From assembly GCA_039720395.1 (NCBI GenBank), contig CM077823.1:12604107-12668106 (forward strand): a stretch of DNA of 64,000 nucleotides, written 5' to 3'. Below, piece after piece: positions 44,894-55,783 of this stretch; position 1 is the first letter of the stretch, and each line of letters starts with the position of its first letter. Made by a program: the position numbers and the translations under genes. The DNA comes from Liquidambar formosana (taxonomy: Eukaryota; Streptophyta; Magnoliopsida; Saxifragales; Altingiaceae). The notes under the pieces are model-generated. The model saw only the letters and a program-made list of their open reading frames with translations. It ran no database searches and was not told where the DNA came from.

Positions 44894-47077
44894 AAAGCAA
44901 CAATATCAAGATTCTTGTCCTTCCTATTGCCCACTGACAACTCCTCTATTCTTTCTCTGCCTTCATAATTAACAGCAAACTCCAATTTTTTTAACTCCCT
45001 CCTCCTCCTTTCAACCGGGCTGACAAGATTCTTCCTAGGAGAAGAAATGCCAGTACATTTTCTTCTTTTTTCAATTTCAGATAGAAGATTTATGAAATTA
45101 TCTTCAAACTCCCCGTAAGAAATACCCAAGATTCTACTCAACCTTTTCATTTTAGATTTAACCCAATCATACATCTCAACTTCATTTTCACTTTCCTCAG
45201 TTAACAAAAAATCCGAATCCCCAACATTAGAATTTTGAGCTAACAACTCACTTGGATTCAAAATTGCAACTGGAACACATACCAATGGTTCCGATAAATC
45301 GGATTCTTCCGACCAACTCTTAACCGTCTCCTCATCACTTCCTTCTATTCTCCAAGTAATTTGTCTTGTATTCATAGTGTCCACTACTCCTTCCAACCTG
45401 TGGGAAATTTCTGCTGAACTGTCAACCCACTAGCTCCGTCCCTTCGTGGGAATCCCCCTCTATATCTAACACACTAACTAAAGCATTGCTATATAACTCA
45501 GAAAAATCCCTATCATCATACAGAGGCCCAAAATTGGAAGAAGAAAACGGGCTACACTCCATAACAGGCCTAGACTTCTGGATACAATCCATGTCTCCCC
45601 CCTTGCCTACTAATAATAAATTAGTAATAAGTCTATTATTAGAAAGCCCAATAAAAGCATCCCTACCTTGGGCCTGAACCAAAGGAAGATAAGTATCTAC
45701 CAGCCCAACATTGGAAGGCCCACTCTTTTCCAACACCCCCTCGCTAGCATTAGCATCAGCAGTATTTACCAAATTCAAATGCAGATTTCTAGATGTGGAC
45801 GGCTCATACTGCCTCTCTCCCCACCACTCCTATACAGCCACGTGTCCACTCCCCACCAACCACAACCTCCACCGCGCGTGACTCTCCGCCCATCTTCTAC
45901 CTATCGCCCTTCGACCACCTCCATGAATCTGTAAATCACGAACGCCAACATCCTCCATTATAACCCTCTTTCCTTTATCTTCCACCTGACTGCGTATTGC
46001 TCCTTCGTGATGTTCCAGCAGGATCCTCAGTTCTATTTCCTCCACCACTTGCACCCTGTAACATATTCCATGAGCCGATACATCAACAAACTTTGGAATG
46101 GCAGCTGCGTTTGTTACTGAAATCCTTACTCTGTCCCAGCGCCCTTCTAGATCAATATCTGCATCTATGAAACCTCCACAAAAGTCACCAATAGATCTGA
46201 AGAGGTCCCAACTCCAAAGGTGAACAGGCATACCCACAATCTGAATCCAGCGTGATCCAATACTCTTATTAATTCCAATACACCCTGCTTTGTACCCCCA
46301 TCTATCAAGTTTTAACACAGCATCTCCTTTGTGTCGGCTACCTTCATTCAAGACTCTAAGGCATTCCTCTTCTGATGGGAGGCAAAACAAGAGCATATCA
46401 TCAGCGATACTATGTATTTTTACACCTGCAATAACTCCCCACGCTTTCGTAGCCCAACTTTCTATATCAAGCAGAGATCCCCCAAAACCCTCAAACCTCC
46501 CCACCAAACAAGCTTTCAAAAATTTGGCACGAACCTCAACATCTTGGGAGTTTGGCTTAAATATAATACGGTTAGCCTGGGCTTCCATTATGCATTCTCC
46601 TCTCAAAGAGAGCTCTGGACACTTGGCAGCTTGTAAATACGATTTACTATTTACATCTGCCACTCCAGCAAACACCTTCACACCACACTTCACCATAGAG
46701 TTCAAACAGAAGTTCAAAGCATCGTACAAAGATTTCCATCCACAAGCACCAGTGCCCTCAGGAATGATCATCATAAATTTTTTGCCCTCATAAAGGAATT
46801 CAGAAATAAAAACAGCTTTGCCTCTATTGTTGGATCTCCTCATCGCCACAACTTCTCTGTACGAACCTTTCTCCAGCCAATATACCTTTCTACCATGGCG
46901 GTGAATAATGGAAAAAATTAAATCCCTAAGCTTTTGCACAAAAACCCTCTCGAGGAAAATGCTGTTGGTAAAACCTCTTCCCCTTTCAGTGATGCGCAAA
47001 AACCTACCCCTGTCTTCATCTTCGATCACAACTTCAAAAGTTTTGTCTTCCACCTGGAAGACTCTCTTCGCACTCAT
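44890..47077 (-). pseudogene. L1-B ORF1, DUF4283-type nucleic-acid-binding protein
   Basis: It starts at ATG 47077 and is open for 415 codons to a TAG at 45832-45830. The same frame continues from 45829 to 45422, and after a frameshift a third segment runs 45396-44890. The middle (about residues 205-320) matches the DUF4283 pattern of plant L1 ORF1 (LLFCLPSEEECLRVL, AVLKLDRWGYKAG, WIQIVGMPVHLWS). ORF1 proteins bind LINE RNA. No CCHC knuckle is evident. One nonsense codon and one frameshift inactivate it. Confidence 0.8.
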
Positions 47078-47247
47078 GTCTGAAATTACAGAGGAAAGGC
47101 TGGGGTTTGCCCCTCTATATTGAAGAAAATTGCTGGATTAAATCCCCGTGGTTTCTCGTGAGAGCCTCATACCTGGTGAACAGAGTGTTAGTGTCCAGCA
47201 TGGTTACTAGATCGACAGCTCTGAATCGATGATCAACGCAAGACTAA

Positions 47248-47421
47248 AACCCTCAACCAAAGATCGCGGATGACTAGTTTCGTGGATGGCGTGCGAGAAC
47301 CCTCAACCAAAAATCGCGAGAACTGAAAGACGAAAACCCTCAACCAAAAATCGCGGAAGTCGATTTTCGTGGATGGCAAGCGAGAACCCTCAGTCAAAGA
47401 TCGTGAGAACTGAGAACTGTT
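47248..47421. repeat. 87-bp tandem units in the L1-B leader
   Basis: Two units (47248-47334 and 47335-47421), each made of a 50-bp and a 37-bp part that both begin aaccctcaaccaaa followed by atcgcg. They lie 170 bp upstream of the ORF1 start on the minus strand, where an L1 internal promoter would sit. Confidence 0.82.
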
Positions 47422-47639
47422 ACCCAAAACCCAAGAACCAGAAATGGGTAGAGAACTCTAGTCCCTTCCGAGGGAGGAGAACGGTAGAGAAAAGGCGGTG
47501 CACGATAGACTTGTAGAGCCGGCCGAAGAAATCAGGCGAAAAGAGACGAAGCGCACGATAGCATACTTACACGGTCCTAACATGCGCCGAGAGCTTCTCT
47601 CTCTACTTTTTCTGAGCCTTTAAAGTTCATGAAGTGTTT

Positions 47640-49108
47640 TTTGTTTCTCCCAAGTCCCCATTTACCTCTTTAGCACCCTAGCAATAGATGCATGCATATT
47701 AATCACATCTTTAGCATTCCCCAAAATCTAGGATCAATGATGGTCGAGTGTACTCGCTTCCGGGTTGGTCTGTGCTGGCTGCACTATTCGACCACTTTTG
47801 AAGTAAACATTTTTTGCAATCCCTTTTTCCTTCTAAAAGGCTTTCTAGAGCAACATAATTGGTCGAATTAACTTACCTTTGTAGTAACTTCGCATCATAT
47901 GAAGGACTTTATTGTGACTATAGATAAAATCAGTTATTCTTATTGCTTGCTCTAAGACTTTTTGCACCTTCTCAATTTTTACAATTTCCTGCAAAATTAG
48001 ATCTTGGGAGTGGGTTGCACAAGGGATCCAAACGATGTGTGGTCTCGTTAGCATAGCATCGAACCAGCCTTTTTATATGAAGACTGGCTGTCTATGATCA
48101 CTTGGACAACATACCTCTCTCCAATCTCCTCAAGAACCTGATCCATGAGGTTAAAAATGGCAACGCCATCTTTATCTTCTCCAGATGTATTAATAGAGTT
48201 GTGAAAGACAATCTTCTGTCATAGTAGACTAAGAAGCTAGTGATTGACAAGCCTGCAATTGAAGTCCACCCATCGCACATGATTGTGACCCCATAAGTAT
48301 CCCACTTCTTAAATTGTTCTGTACTTTTGTGTAATCCTTGAGCTCTTCTATCTCTTCATTCAATATAGGACCTCGAATTTCATATGGAATTGGCCCCTTC
48401 ATACCCACTCATGCTAAGGCAATTTCATCAATCATAAGCTGATTAAAGTGACCCGAGCTTTGTTTGGTGGAATGTTTTTAATTTTTTAAAGATAAAAAAA
48501 CTTTCCAATAGCATGCTTAGATGACTTTGCCCATTTCTTTGGATTCCACAAATGCATCAACTTAGCTTGCTTGACTTCCCTATTTCTATAAAGTGAAGAA
48601 TTCATTTCCTCGATGCTTATACTTTTTCCCTTCTTGCTTAAATGCTCGTTAGGGCACTGTGAATTTGAAGAGAACTTATCCTGAGCTTCCTTAATATTGT
48701 GTGTGCGCATTAGTCCACTAAATCCACCACCATGATGGCTAAATGATCCAGCCGTCCCCCTTCTATGTCGTTGCTCAACCAAGTGTGTATTGCGAATAGG
48801 CATCTCTCTTGCATACTCAAACTCTACTCTCTCTTGAGGAGTCACCTGACTCGTCTGGATTTAACGCAATTCCACTTTTTTCTTCTTGTTGCATCAATCA
48901 AATTTTCTTTACATTGAGCTCTTTGTGTAGTTACCTCTTCATGTTGCTTTATTATGTCCAAAAGTCCTTTCATTCCTTTAGAAACTTCTACAAGGCACTT
49001 CTCACAATTTTCTACACATGGATAACTGCCTGCTAAGTGTTTCTTTAAGTATAACATCCTCCTACCCCTTATGCTCTTACGATAAATTACATTGAGTATG
49101 TTGGCATT
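47640..49108 (-). other. Middle of the hAT transposase between L1-B and the solo LTR
   Basis: Holds the BED-finger remainder, linker (MTPQERVEFEYAREMPIRNTH ... HHGGGFSGLMR) and DUF659-like segments described under the transposase entry. Listed so that this 1.5 kb is not read as empty. Confidence 0.7.
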
Positions 49109-50724
49109 GTAAGGAATCGAAGTAGAGAACAAGAATGTAGAACATAATGAATAACAAAATTTTCATTCAATTCCTTCAGCCCATGAATCTGATTGTGGTT
49201 CAATACAAAACATAAAACCCTAACTAGAAGAAGGGGTTTAGAACTTATAGTAGGTCTTTAAGACGATTGATTGATCTTCGAACAAACAGCAATAAGCAGC
49301 ACAAGTGTCCTGCCTCCATGGTATCCACACCAAGCAAAAGCCTTCAAGTTATCTTCTAGTTCTCCTTAGGGTTTGCTAGAATAGGGGAAGAAGAAGAAGA
49401 AGAGAGAGAGAGAGAGAGGCTTCCTCAAGTTCGGTCAAGGGAGGAGAGTGAATTGTTGTGTAACTAGCATGTATGTGCTTTAAATAGCCACGCCAATAGG
49501 GCCGGCCAAGGAGGGATTCCCACTTTATGTGGGATTTGCAATTTCTCTAAATTGCACTTTAACCCCTCCTATTTACATCAAATGCAAGTATGACCCTAAA
49601 GAATTTTTCTCAATGCACTATTGCCCTTTCTCTCACAACTTTAAAATCCCTCTTCACTTATTGGTGTGTGACCCATTGGGTTCATAACATCTAGTAGTAG
49701 GTAATGGCACAAGGAGTGCCCAATGGAACACTTTCCATTAAGGGTCTAATTGGAACACCTGCCAATTCCCTAATTGATTATAACCAACTTATATCAATTA
49801 GAGCTTCTACTAACCATGAGTAACATCTAGCAATGGCTCATGGTGTGGTTCTAAATGAGGTGAATAATAGCATACAAAAAACCCTACAGTTACAGATAAG
49901 GTTAAAATTACATCCTTCCATCATACACAATGTCTCTGATTAAACCAATAGGACACGAAAGTCTATCAAGTCCCTAGTTCAATTCTTTTATATTCATTTA
50001 CAAATATCAACTCATTGATGCACTATGAAAACTCCTTTCCATAGTCATCCTATCATGCCCATGGACTTTCATGAGTTATATTAGTAAATGCTATGTGAGA
50101 CATTCTCCTTTTACTGTGAATGATAGATTCTTTGTTGATCACTCACATGCCTTCACACATGAAGTAGTAGGATCAATGAATACCCTTGTAAACTCCCATT
50201 GGAATATACAGTTAATGCTATCAAACTTCTAAAGCTCTATGCATAAGATAACCATGGTGTCTCAGGTCTAAGGATTTCTTGTGCCGCTACAACTATGAGA
50301 AACTACTTGATAAGTAGGTAAAACTTCATTCAGTTTATCTCAAAATACTTTGGTCACATTCAGTGTATCTGTTTATATTAACAAGCACCCACATGAGACT
50401 AGCTATCCTCCTATAGAGCCAACCTAACATGTGCTAGTCCTATGGTTATTATTATCCATCATAGTGAACCTTCAACTAGGAATGATTTAAGAGTTTAGTA
50501 TAGAGATATATTTACAGTCTCACAATCACAACTCTTTGTGATTTGATATTCTCAACTCTAACTTCATGGATATATCATGCAAATATAAAGATAGAATAAA
50601 CATGATAGAATAAAGCCCTTTATTAATTAATAATAAATGTGATATACAATAAATGAAATTCTATGATTGTTCTTTATCCCTAAAGCATCATCTCTATGAT
50701 TGGTTGTAGGGCATACAACTAACA
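49109..50724 (-). mobile_element. Solo LTR (about 1.6 kb) in the hAT BED-finger exon
   Basis: On the minus strand the sequence opens TGTTAGTTGTATGCCCTACA (50724) and closes ...CGATTCCTTACA (49109), i.e. TG..CA termini with no coding sequence between. The flanks gtgct and atgcc (minus strand) match at three of five positions, a possible aged duplication. The hAT frame runs AKC before it and NILNVIYR after it, which supports an insertion at this point. It contains a (GAA)n/(GA)n tract at about 49388-49420. It may belong to a large LARD-type family. Confidence 0.55.
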
Positions 50725-50776
50725 AGCACTTGGCAGTTATCTCAAATTTACTCGCTATGATTTCGTTCGATATCAT

Positions 50777-51115
50777 TTTACTTTATTTTATTATTCGTTT
50801 TTGTTGGTGCCACATTCTTGTTGTTGGTGCCATCTCTAATTCTACACATTTCGTGAGTAAATATATTAAACATTAGTAAACATTTAAAAAATAGTGATTA
50901 GTATATTGTATTTTCATTATAATACATTATAGTCACCTATTTATTACTCTTATTATACATTTATGCTATTTTTTGTTATTTTCATATTAGTTTTAGCATT
51001 TATATTATTTATATCATACATTTATAATCGTTTCAAAATATTCTTATTTTTATAATATAATATAATGTTTTTTTGGGTACAAAACATATATTTTTAAATT
51101 AATTATACAAAGTTA
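50777..51115. other. AT-rich flank upstream of the hAT start
   Basis: Presumed hAT 5' region. No terminal repeat identified, no other gene. Confidence 0.4.
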
Positions 51116-51123
51116 ATTATATT

Positions 51124-52395
51124 CAAGGACTTTAATATCGATATCGATGGATATATCAAGGGTCCAAAAATACAGATATATCGGATATATCGTTGGATAT
51201 ATCGACAATATCGATATCGTTTTAAAGATATGGTGGATATTATAAGTTAAACATAAATATTTTTATTGAAACTTTAGGAAACAATGATTTAGACTCTAAT
51301 ACACAATTTATGATCAAAATATTACAATTTAAATGTGTATAATACAAGTATGTGTTGTGTAAGGTATAAAAAGTGTGACGCAGTGAGAAAATAAATAATA
51401 GGAATTTATGAAAATTCAACAATATTTAAATGTCACATAATATTAAAATACTATATAATTCATATGTATGTGGTATAACACCTAATGCATAGTGTTGACT
51501 TAACTTACATCAATACTTTCTTATAAGACTAGACTCGTGTATATACGTATATATAACTAGACTAAAATAAACATAAAAAATGAGTAGAGCTTTTTAAAAG
51601 GTCACAAAGTTAAAGATAAAAATGTAAATAATAATATATATATATATATAATTGTATTTGCTTAACTTTAAAATAAATTTTAAAAAAAAAAAAAGAAAAA
51701 AAAAACGAATAAGATAAAGAAAGAAAGAATAAAAGTCATGTGTTCTGACTTTATGAGGTGGTCAGACCATTTTTTTAATTTAAAAAAGGACTTTATTGAC
51801 ACACACAAAAGGGAAAGCACTTTCCTAATCCCTCCACCGACAAAAAGGAGAAAAAAAGGGGAAAAGAAAGTAAGCTGTGGAGGTTCGACGAATATCGACG
51901 ATAACTAGGAGGATGATAACGATGGCATGGAAACAACACACGAGCAGGTATGTTAGCCTTTCATCATCGTCTGGTATTCTTCTTCTTCTTCTTCTTCTTC
52001 TTCTTCTCCTGCGATGGTGGCAAGGATCGATGCTGGTAATGGAATGAACTAGATCCTATTTTTCTTCGTTCTTCTCAGAAATTCTTAAAAATAGTTCAAA
52101 ATTTGTACTGATAGCATTTTAGATTGAAGATATCATCGAAATATCGACCAATATCGATGAAATATCTCCCAAATGTCGACGGTAAATGCATAAAAAATGG
52201 AAAAAGTCGCAATTTATCGTGATATTGTTGAAATTTCTTGATATCTCGTTGATATAGCGATATATCCACCGATAAACAACCAAAATGAAATCGCAGAGAG
52301 ATATCGTATCGACCCTCGTCGATACGTCGATATATCGGCGATATATCGCCGATATCGGCGATATATCGCCGGTATCGACGATTTTAAAGTCTATG
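51124..52395. mobile_element. ATATCG-palindrome element, copy A (hAT-like MITE)
   Basis: The perfect 8-bp duplication attatatt lies at 51116-51123 and 52396-52403. The left terminus is caaggactttaatatcg and the right terminus on the other strand is catagactttaaaatcg. Both termini lead into arrays of ATATCG/CGATAT/GATATC words (51135-51230 and 52120-52385). An 8-bp duplication and a CA(A)GG terminus are hAT traits. The interior has no transposase; 51700-52070 includes a (CTT)n tract at about 51980-52007. The frame at 52119-52604 is an artefact of the palindromes. Confidence 0.8.
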
Positions 52396-52403
52396 ATTAT
52401 ATT

Positions 52404-53030
52404 TACAATTGTAGTGTTTGAAGAGTCAAAAGACTCCTCGCGGAAGGTCCAGATACACATATATACATATATATAGTCATCAGTATTATACAAATAATAT
52501 TCATAACCCCTATACCTGATTGAAAGCGGAAAAGGATGAGTCGACAGCAGCGATGTGATGACGGCGGCGAGGTGACGTTGATGGGGAGGTGATGTGGGCA
52601 ACAAAGAGCTCTGCTCTTAGCCTCTTATAGCGACGAGGAGCTATGTTCACGATCCAAGTTTAACAAGGCGATGTGTGAGGCTTTCACATTGATGATATGA
52701 TTGTGATGGCAGCAAGGGCACGGTGTTATGACACTCGTTTGGCTTTCACACCTGCTTGGCTTTCACATCAACGACATGATTGCGAGGCTTTGACACTTGT
52801 TTGGCTTGATTTTATAGGAGCTCTCTCTTAGAGTGGGTCATTAGTATAGTTTTCTTAGTAGGCTGCTATTTTGGTGTTACGAACTCACTCCTCTACCATC
52901 TAGCAACATGATTTATGATTGAAGAATGAGTTGTTGCCTCAGAAAATTTTTCTAATAATTTTTCCTATCCATTATTCCTTGTTTTTTATATTGTTTTTGC
53001 ATCTTGGGTGAATTTGGAGCTTGCGTGGGT
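52404..53030. other. Spacer before the copia gag
   Basis: Mixed composition, with repeated phrases such as tttggctttcacac at 52737-52770 and gcgatg/gacgac words. No domain is recognised. It may be the 5' region of the copia element that follows. Confidence 0.4.
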
Positions 53031-53039
53031 AGTGCTTGA

Positions 53040-55547
53040 GACCATCACAGCATGTTGGAGGCTAGTAAGGTCAACCAAACCCAATCTAAAGAGGTTGTGG
53101 GTCACATTGGTACTGATACTGAGGATCCTCCCCTCCAAATCACGACGTCGAAGTTAGACAGAAATAATTACTTGGCTTGGTCGCAATCAGCAAAGCCTTT
53201 TCCTTAGAAGGAAAGGAAAGATGGGGTATATCTGTAACATCCCGACTTTCACTAGCAATGATATTGTTTGCTTTGGGTTACCCCCCATGACTTTAAAATG
53301 CGGTTGCAAGTTAAGGATTTTGGCCCTCATATATATAGCCTAACGACCTTGTCTAATTAGATGGTGGGGGACTAAATATGTGGACCTAGCATCTTACCTC
53401 ACCTTATCCATCTTGGCTTCTTTGCTTTATGTCACGGGCTCGTTGTTTCGACCCAACACCCGTGCGGCACTTGAGCTTCATGCCCTATCTGTGAACCCTT
53501 AAGTAAGCCTACTCGACACCTCTAAGCTTGGAAAGAAGGAAAGCACACTCGGACACTTGTGGAAAGTCTACTTGTATTGCACTAAGTAAGCTGTACAACA
53601 CTTATGGGCTACAATGCTCCTAGCTCTTCCAGTTTCTACCAGTTGGTTTGGCCAAATGAGGCCTACCTCCTATTTATAGGCTCCTAAAGACTATTCTAGA
53701 ACATCATTGATGGCTACGAGAGTTTTAGAGCATACTCTAGAAACTTCCCACCTCTTCTATGGAATTCTCTAGAAAAACACTATTCTAGATCCTATTCTAG
53801 AAACTTCTACACATGTACAAGTCTAGAGCCTCTTGGAGAACTCTAGAATCTTCTACCAAGTAGGAGAGTCAAGCACTTCCCACTATAAAACCCCTCCTTG
53901 GGTTATTCTTGCGCGCGGGCCTTGTCACTTAGGAGTCTTGGCTCTTGGCTCTTGGTCACTACAATATCACCGAGAAGATTGTTGAAGCATCATGGGTTAT
54001 CTCTCATATGTGAAGTGGGACAAAGAGAATTCTATCATTATGTCTTGGTTATTGAATTTCGTGACACCAGAGATTGGTAATGGGTTATTGATTCGAAACA
54101 TAAAGGAGATTTGGGAGGCGGTACAACAAACTTACTCCATAAAGGGGAATCTTACATAAGATTTTGAGTTGAGAGGCAAGATTTGTGATGCACCTCAGCA
54201 AGATATCTTTGACTACTTATTTTCACACACTTTAGGGTCTCTAGCAAGAATTGGATCAATATTAGAATTTTTAGACAGCATGTCCTACCTGTCCTGCAGA
54301 TTCCATAGAGTTTTATCATCTTGTGGAGCAAAAATATATTATAAGTTTCCTGGCTCGTCTTAGAATTTATGATCAGGTGCGTGTTCAGATCCTGGGAAAG
54401 GAGCCTCTTCCCTCTCTTAGGGAGGTAGTTGCCTATGTGAATCAAGAGGAGAGTAGACGAGGTGTTATGATGAATATTGTAGTATAGGAGAGATTAACTA
54501 TAGTTGGTACTTCACAAGGAGATAGTCATGGAAGTCGGAAGTCATGAGATGGGAATAGACTAAGTGATTCTGGTTTAGATAGAGAAAGAAACTATTTTGT
54601 GATTATTGTAAGAAGCCTAGACACACTAGAGAGACTTGTTGGAGACTCACGAATCGGGGTCTTTCTAGGGGTAGAGGAGGTCGCTCTGAAAATGGTAATG
54701 GAACTCGGGCTCATTATACTATAGTAGTTGATTATGTTGCTTTAGTCAGTTCCTCATCTGGTTCTTAAGTTCTACCATCCGATACATTCAGTCTTACTCA
54801 AAAAGAGATTTAGCATTTCAGGCACCTCATGTCATCACAAACGTACATGACTCCCCGTGCTTCCACTTCCTTTTCTCACTTAGGTAACCTTGCTACTTCT
54901 GTAGGTGCATTGTGTACTACTATTTCTCATCCTTGGGTCATTGTTTTAAGGGCTTTTAATCACATGACTAGTGTCTCTACATTATTCTTTTCTTATCATA
55001 CTTGTTGATTTAGGGAAAAGGTTGGGGTTGCTGATTGTTCTATGTTTTCTATTTTAGGCAAAGGTTCAATCCCTGTTATACCTGTGTCATTTTCTTTTGT
55101 TCAACATGTTCCAAATTTTTATTCCAATTTGCTATCCAAGTCACGAGGAAAATGATTGGTAGTAGTAGGGAGAATGAGGGCCTTTACCTTCTAAATCATC
55201 ATCCTAAAGTACTAATGCAACTACAACTAGCAAATCAATCTAAGTGAACTGTTGATCTAGTGGAGGAGATTTGGATTTGGCACAAGTGTTTGGAACATCC
55301 GTCTTTTCTTTTATTGCAAAAGATATCTCCTTTTTTTTTTTTTTTGCTAGAACTAATGTTTTTAAATTTCATTGTGAGATGTGTGAAGTTGCAAAACACC
55401 ATTGGGTGTTATTTCCTTCTAGCAATAATAAAAGTTCTAAGCCTTTTTACTATTGTTCATGCTGATGTTTGGGACCCTCCTCATATTTTTTCTTTATATG
55501 AATATTGTGGTTTGTTTCATTTATTGATGAGTTTTTTAGTAGATTTG
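53040..55547 (+). pseudogene. Ty1/copia gag and early pol (copia-1), split by a solo LTR
   Basis: The gag part reads PPLQITTSKLDRNNYLAWSQSAK, then a solo LTR (53233-53963), then KWDKENSIIMSWLLNFVTPEIGNGLL and IKEIWEAVQQTYS (UBN2/retrotran_gag type). ILGKEPLPSLREVVAYVNQEESRRGVM follows, with a CCHC knuckle CDYCKKPRHTRETC at about 54605. Pol begins with protease-region remains and the pre-integrase finger (EIWIWHKCLEHPSFLLLQK, about 55265; CEVAKHHWVLFP; VHADVWDPP near 55465). It stops abruptly at 55547 where copia-2 begins on the other strand. Many stops. Confidence 0.78.
53233..53963 (+). mobile_element. Solo LTR, 731 bp, with perfect 5-bp duplication
   Basis: Begins tgtaacatcccgactttcac and ends ggtcactaca, with atatc at 53228-53232 and 53964-53968. 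TGTAACATCCC is a frequent start of plant Ty3/gypsy LTRs. The interior contains repeated tctagaa-type words (53690-53860) and a ctatttatagg motif near 53690. Reading gag across the single remaining atatc gives MGYIT, the normal copia gag context, so this is a clean solo LTR left by recombination between two LTRs. Confidence 0.88.
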
Positions 55548-55768
55548 TGTAGATAATCACAAAGAGAAGAAAGAAGAAGAAAGAGAGAGAGAGAGAGAGA
55601 GATGGTTGAAAAGAGAGAGCTTAGGGTTCTCTCTCTAAACATTATTATTTATACTAATATCAGTACAATGACTTAAATACCTTTAATTTACCTTATCAAA
55701 AAAAAAAAAAAAAAGAAAAGAAAAAGACTTAAATACCCTTGAGCTAAATAAAAACCAACTATTTTCCA
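55548..55768 (-). mobile_element. 3' LTR of copia-2 (221 bp)
   Basis: On the minus strand it starts TGGAAAATAGTTGG at 55768, directly after a polypurine tract, and ends ATTATCTACA at 55548. It contains an A/G-rich simple tract (55560-55610) and a T run near 55700. The matching 5' LTR was not found. Confidence 0.75.
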
Positions 55769-55783
55769 ACCCTCCCCCTCAAG
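55769..55783 (-). promoter_or_regulatory. Polypurine tract of copia-2
   Basis: ttgagggggagggt on the minus strand abuts the LTR start. This is the plus-strand DNA primer site in LTR retroelements. Confidence 0.8.

Larger units (their letters stand above)
41118..47630 (-). mobile_element. L1-B: full-length LINE inside the hAT transposase
   Basis: The element runs 5' to 3' from 47630 to 41118, 6.5 kb. The hAT reading frame resumes on both sides. An imperfect duplication (gaagtattt 41108-41116; gaagtgttt 47631-47639) flanks it. The 3' tail is eight A (T 41118-41125). It has a GC-rich leader with a tandem 87-bp unit, ORF1 (47077-44890) and ORF2 (44893-41244). ORF1 and ORF2 overlap by ATGA. Only a few stops and shifts separate it from open frames, so it is younger than L1-A, L1-D and L1-E. 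Confidence 0.88.
39633..50776 (-). pseudogene. hAT-superfamily transposase, split by an L1 and a solo LTR
   Basis: Read on the minus strand, the protein starts at ATG 50776-50774 (MISNEIIASKFEITAKC). It is cut by a solo LTR (49109-50724) and resumes at 49108 in the BED-type finger region (NVIYRKSIRG, LKKHLAGSYPCVENCEKC). DUF659-type sequence follows: CDGWTSIAG (48250), WIPCATHSQDLILQEI (48030), then GNAKDVINMHASIARVLK (47690). An L1 (41118-47630) then intervenes. The gene continues at 41107 with YEAMRQARLAIKGITPNSC, DIVGARWKKQIIHHIHMTG and the hAT dimerisation segment NGWERNWSTFVMIHTK (40450). A Gly-rich tail ends near 39640. Several stops and shifts are present. The outer ends of the element were not found. 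It lies in the presumed PIP5K9 intron. Confidence 0.78.

Noticed and set aside
45668..45934. Plus-strand frames through the L1-B region
   Set aside because: Shadows of the minus-strand ORF1 and ORF2 and without motifs of their own.
52119..52604. Protein with YRRYI-type repeats
   Set aside because: Generated by ATATCG palindromes in the right arm of the MITE; it crosses the element boundary and its duplication.
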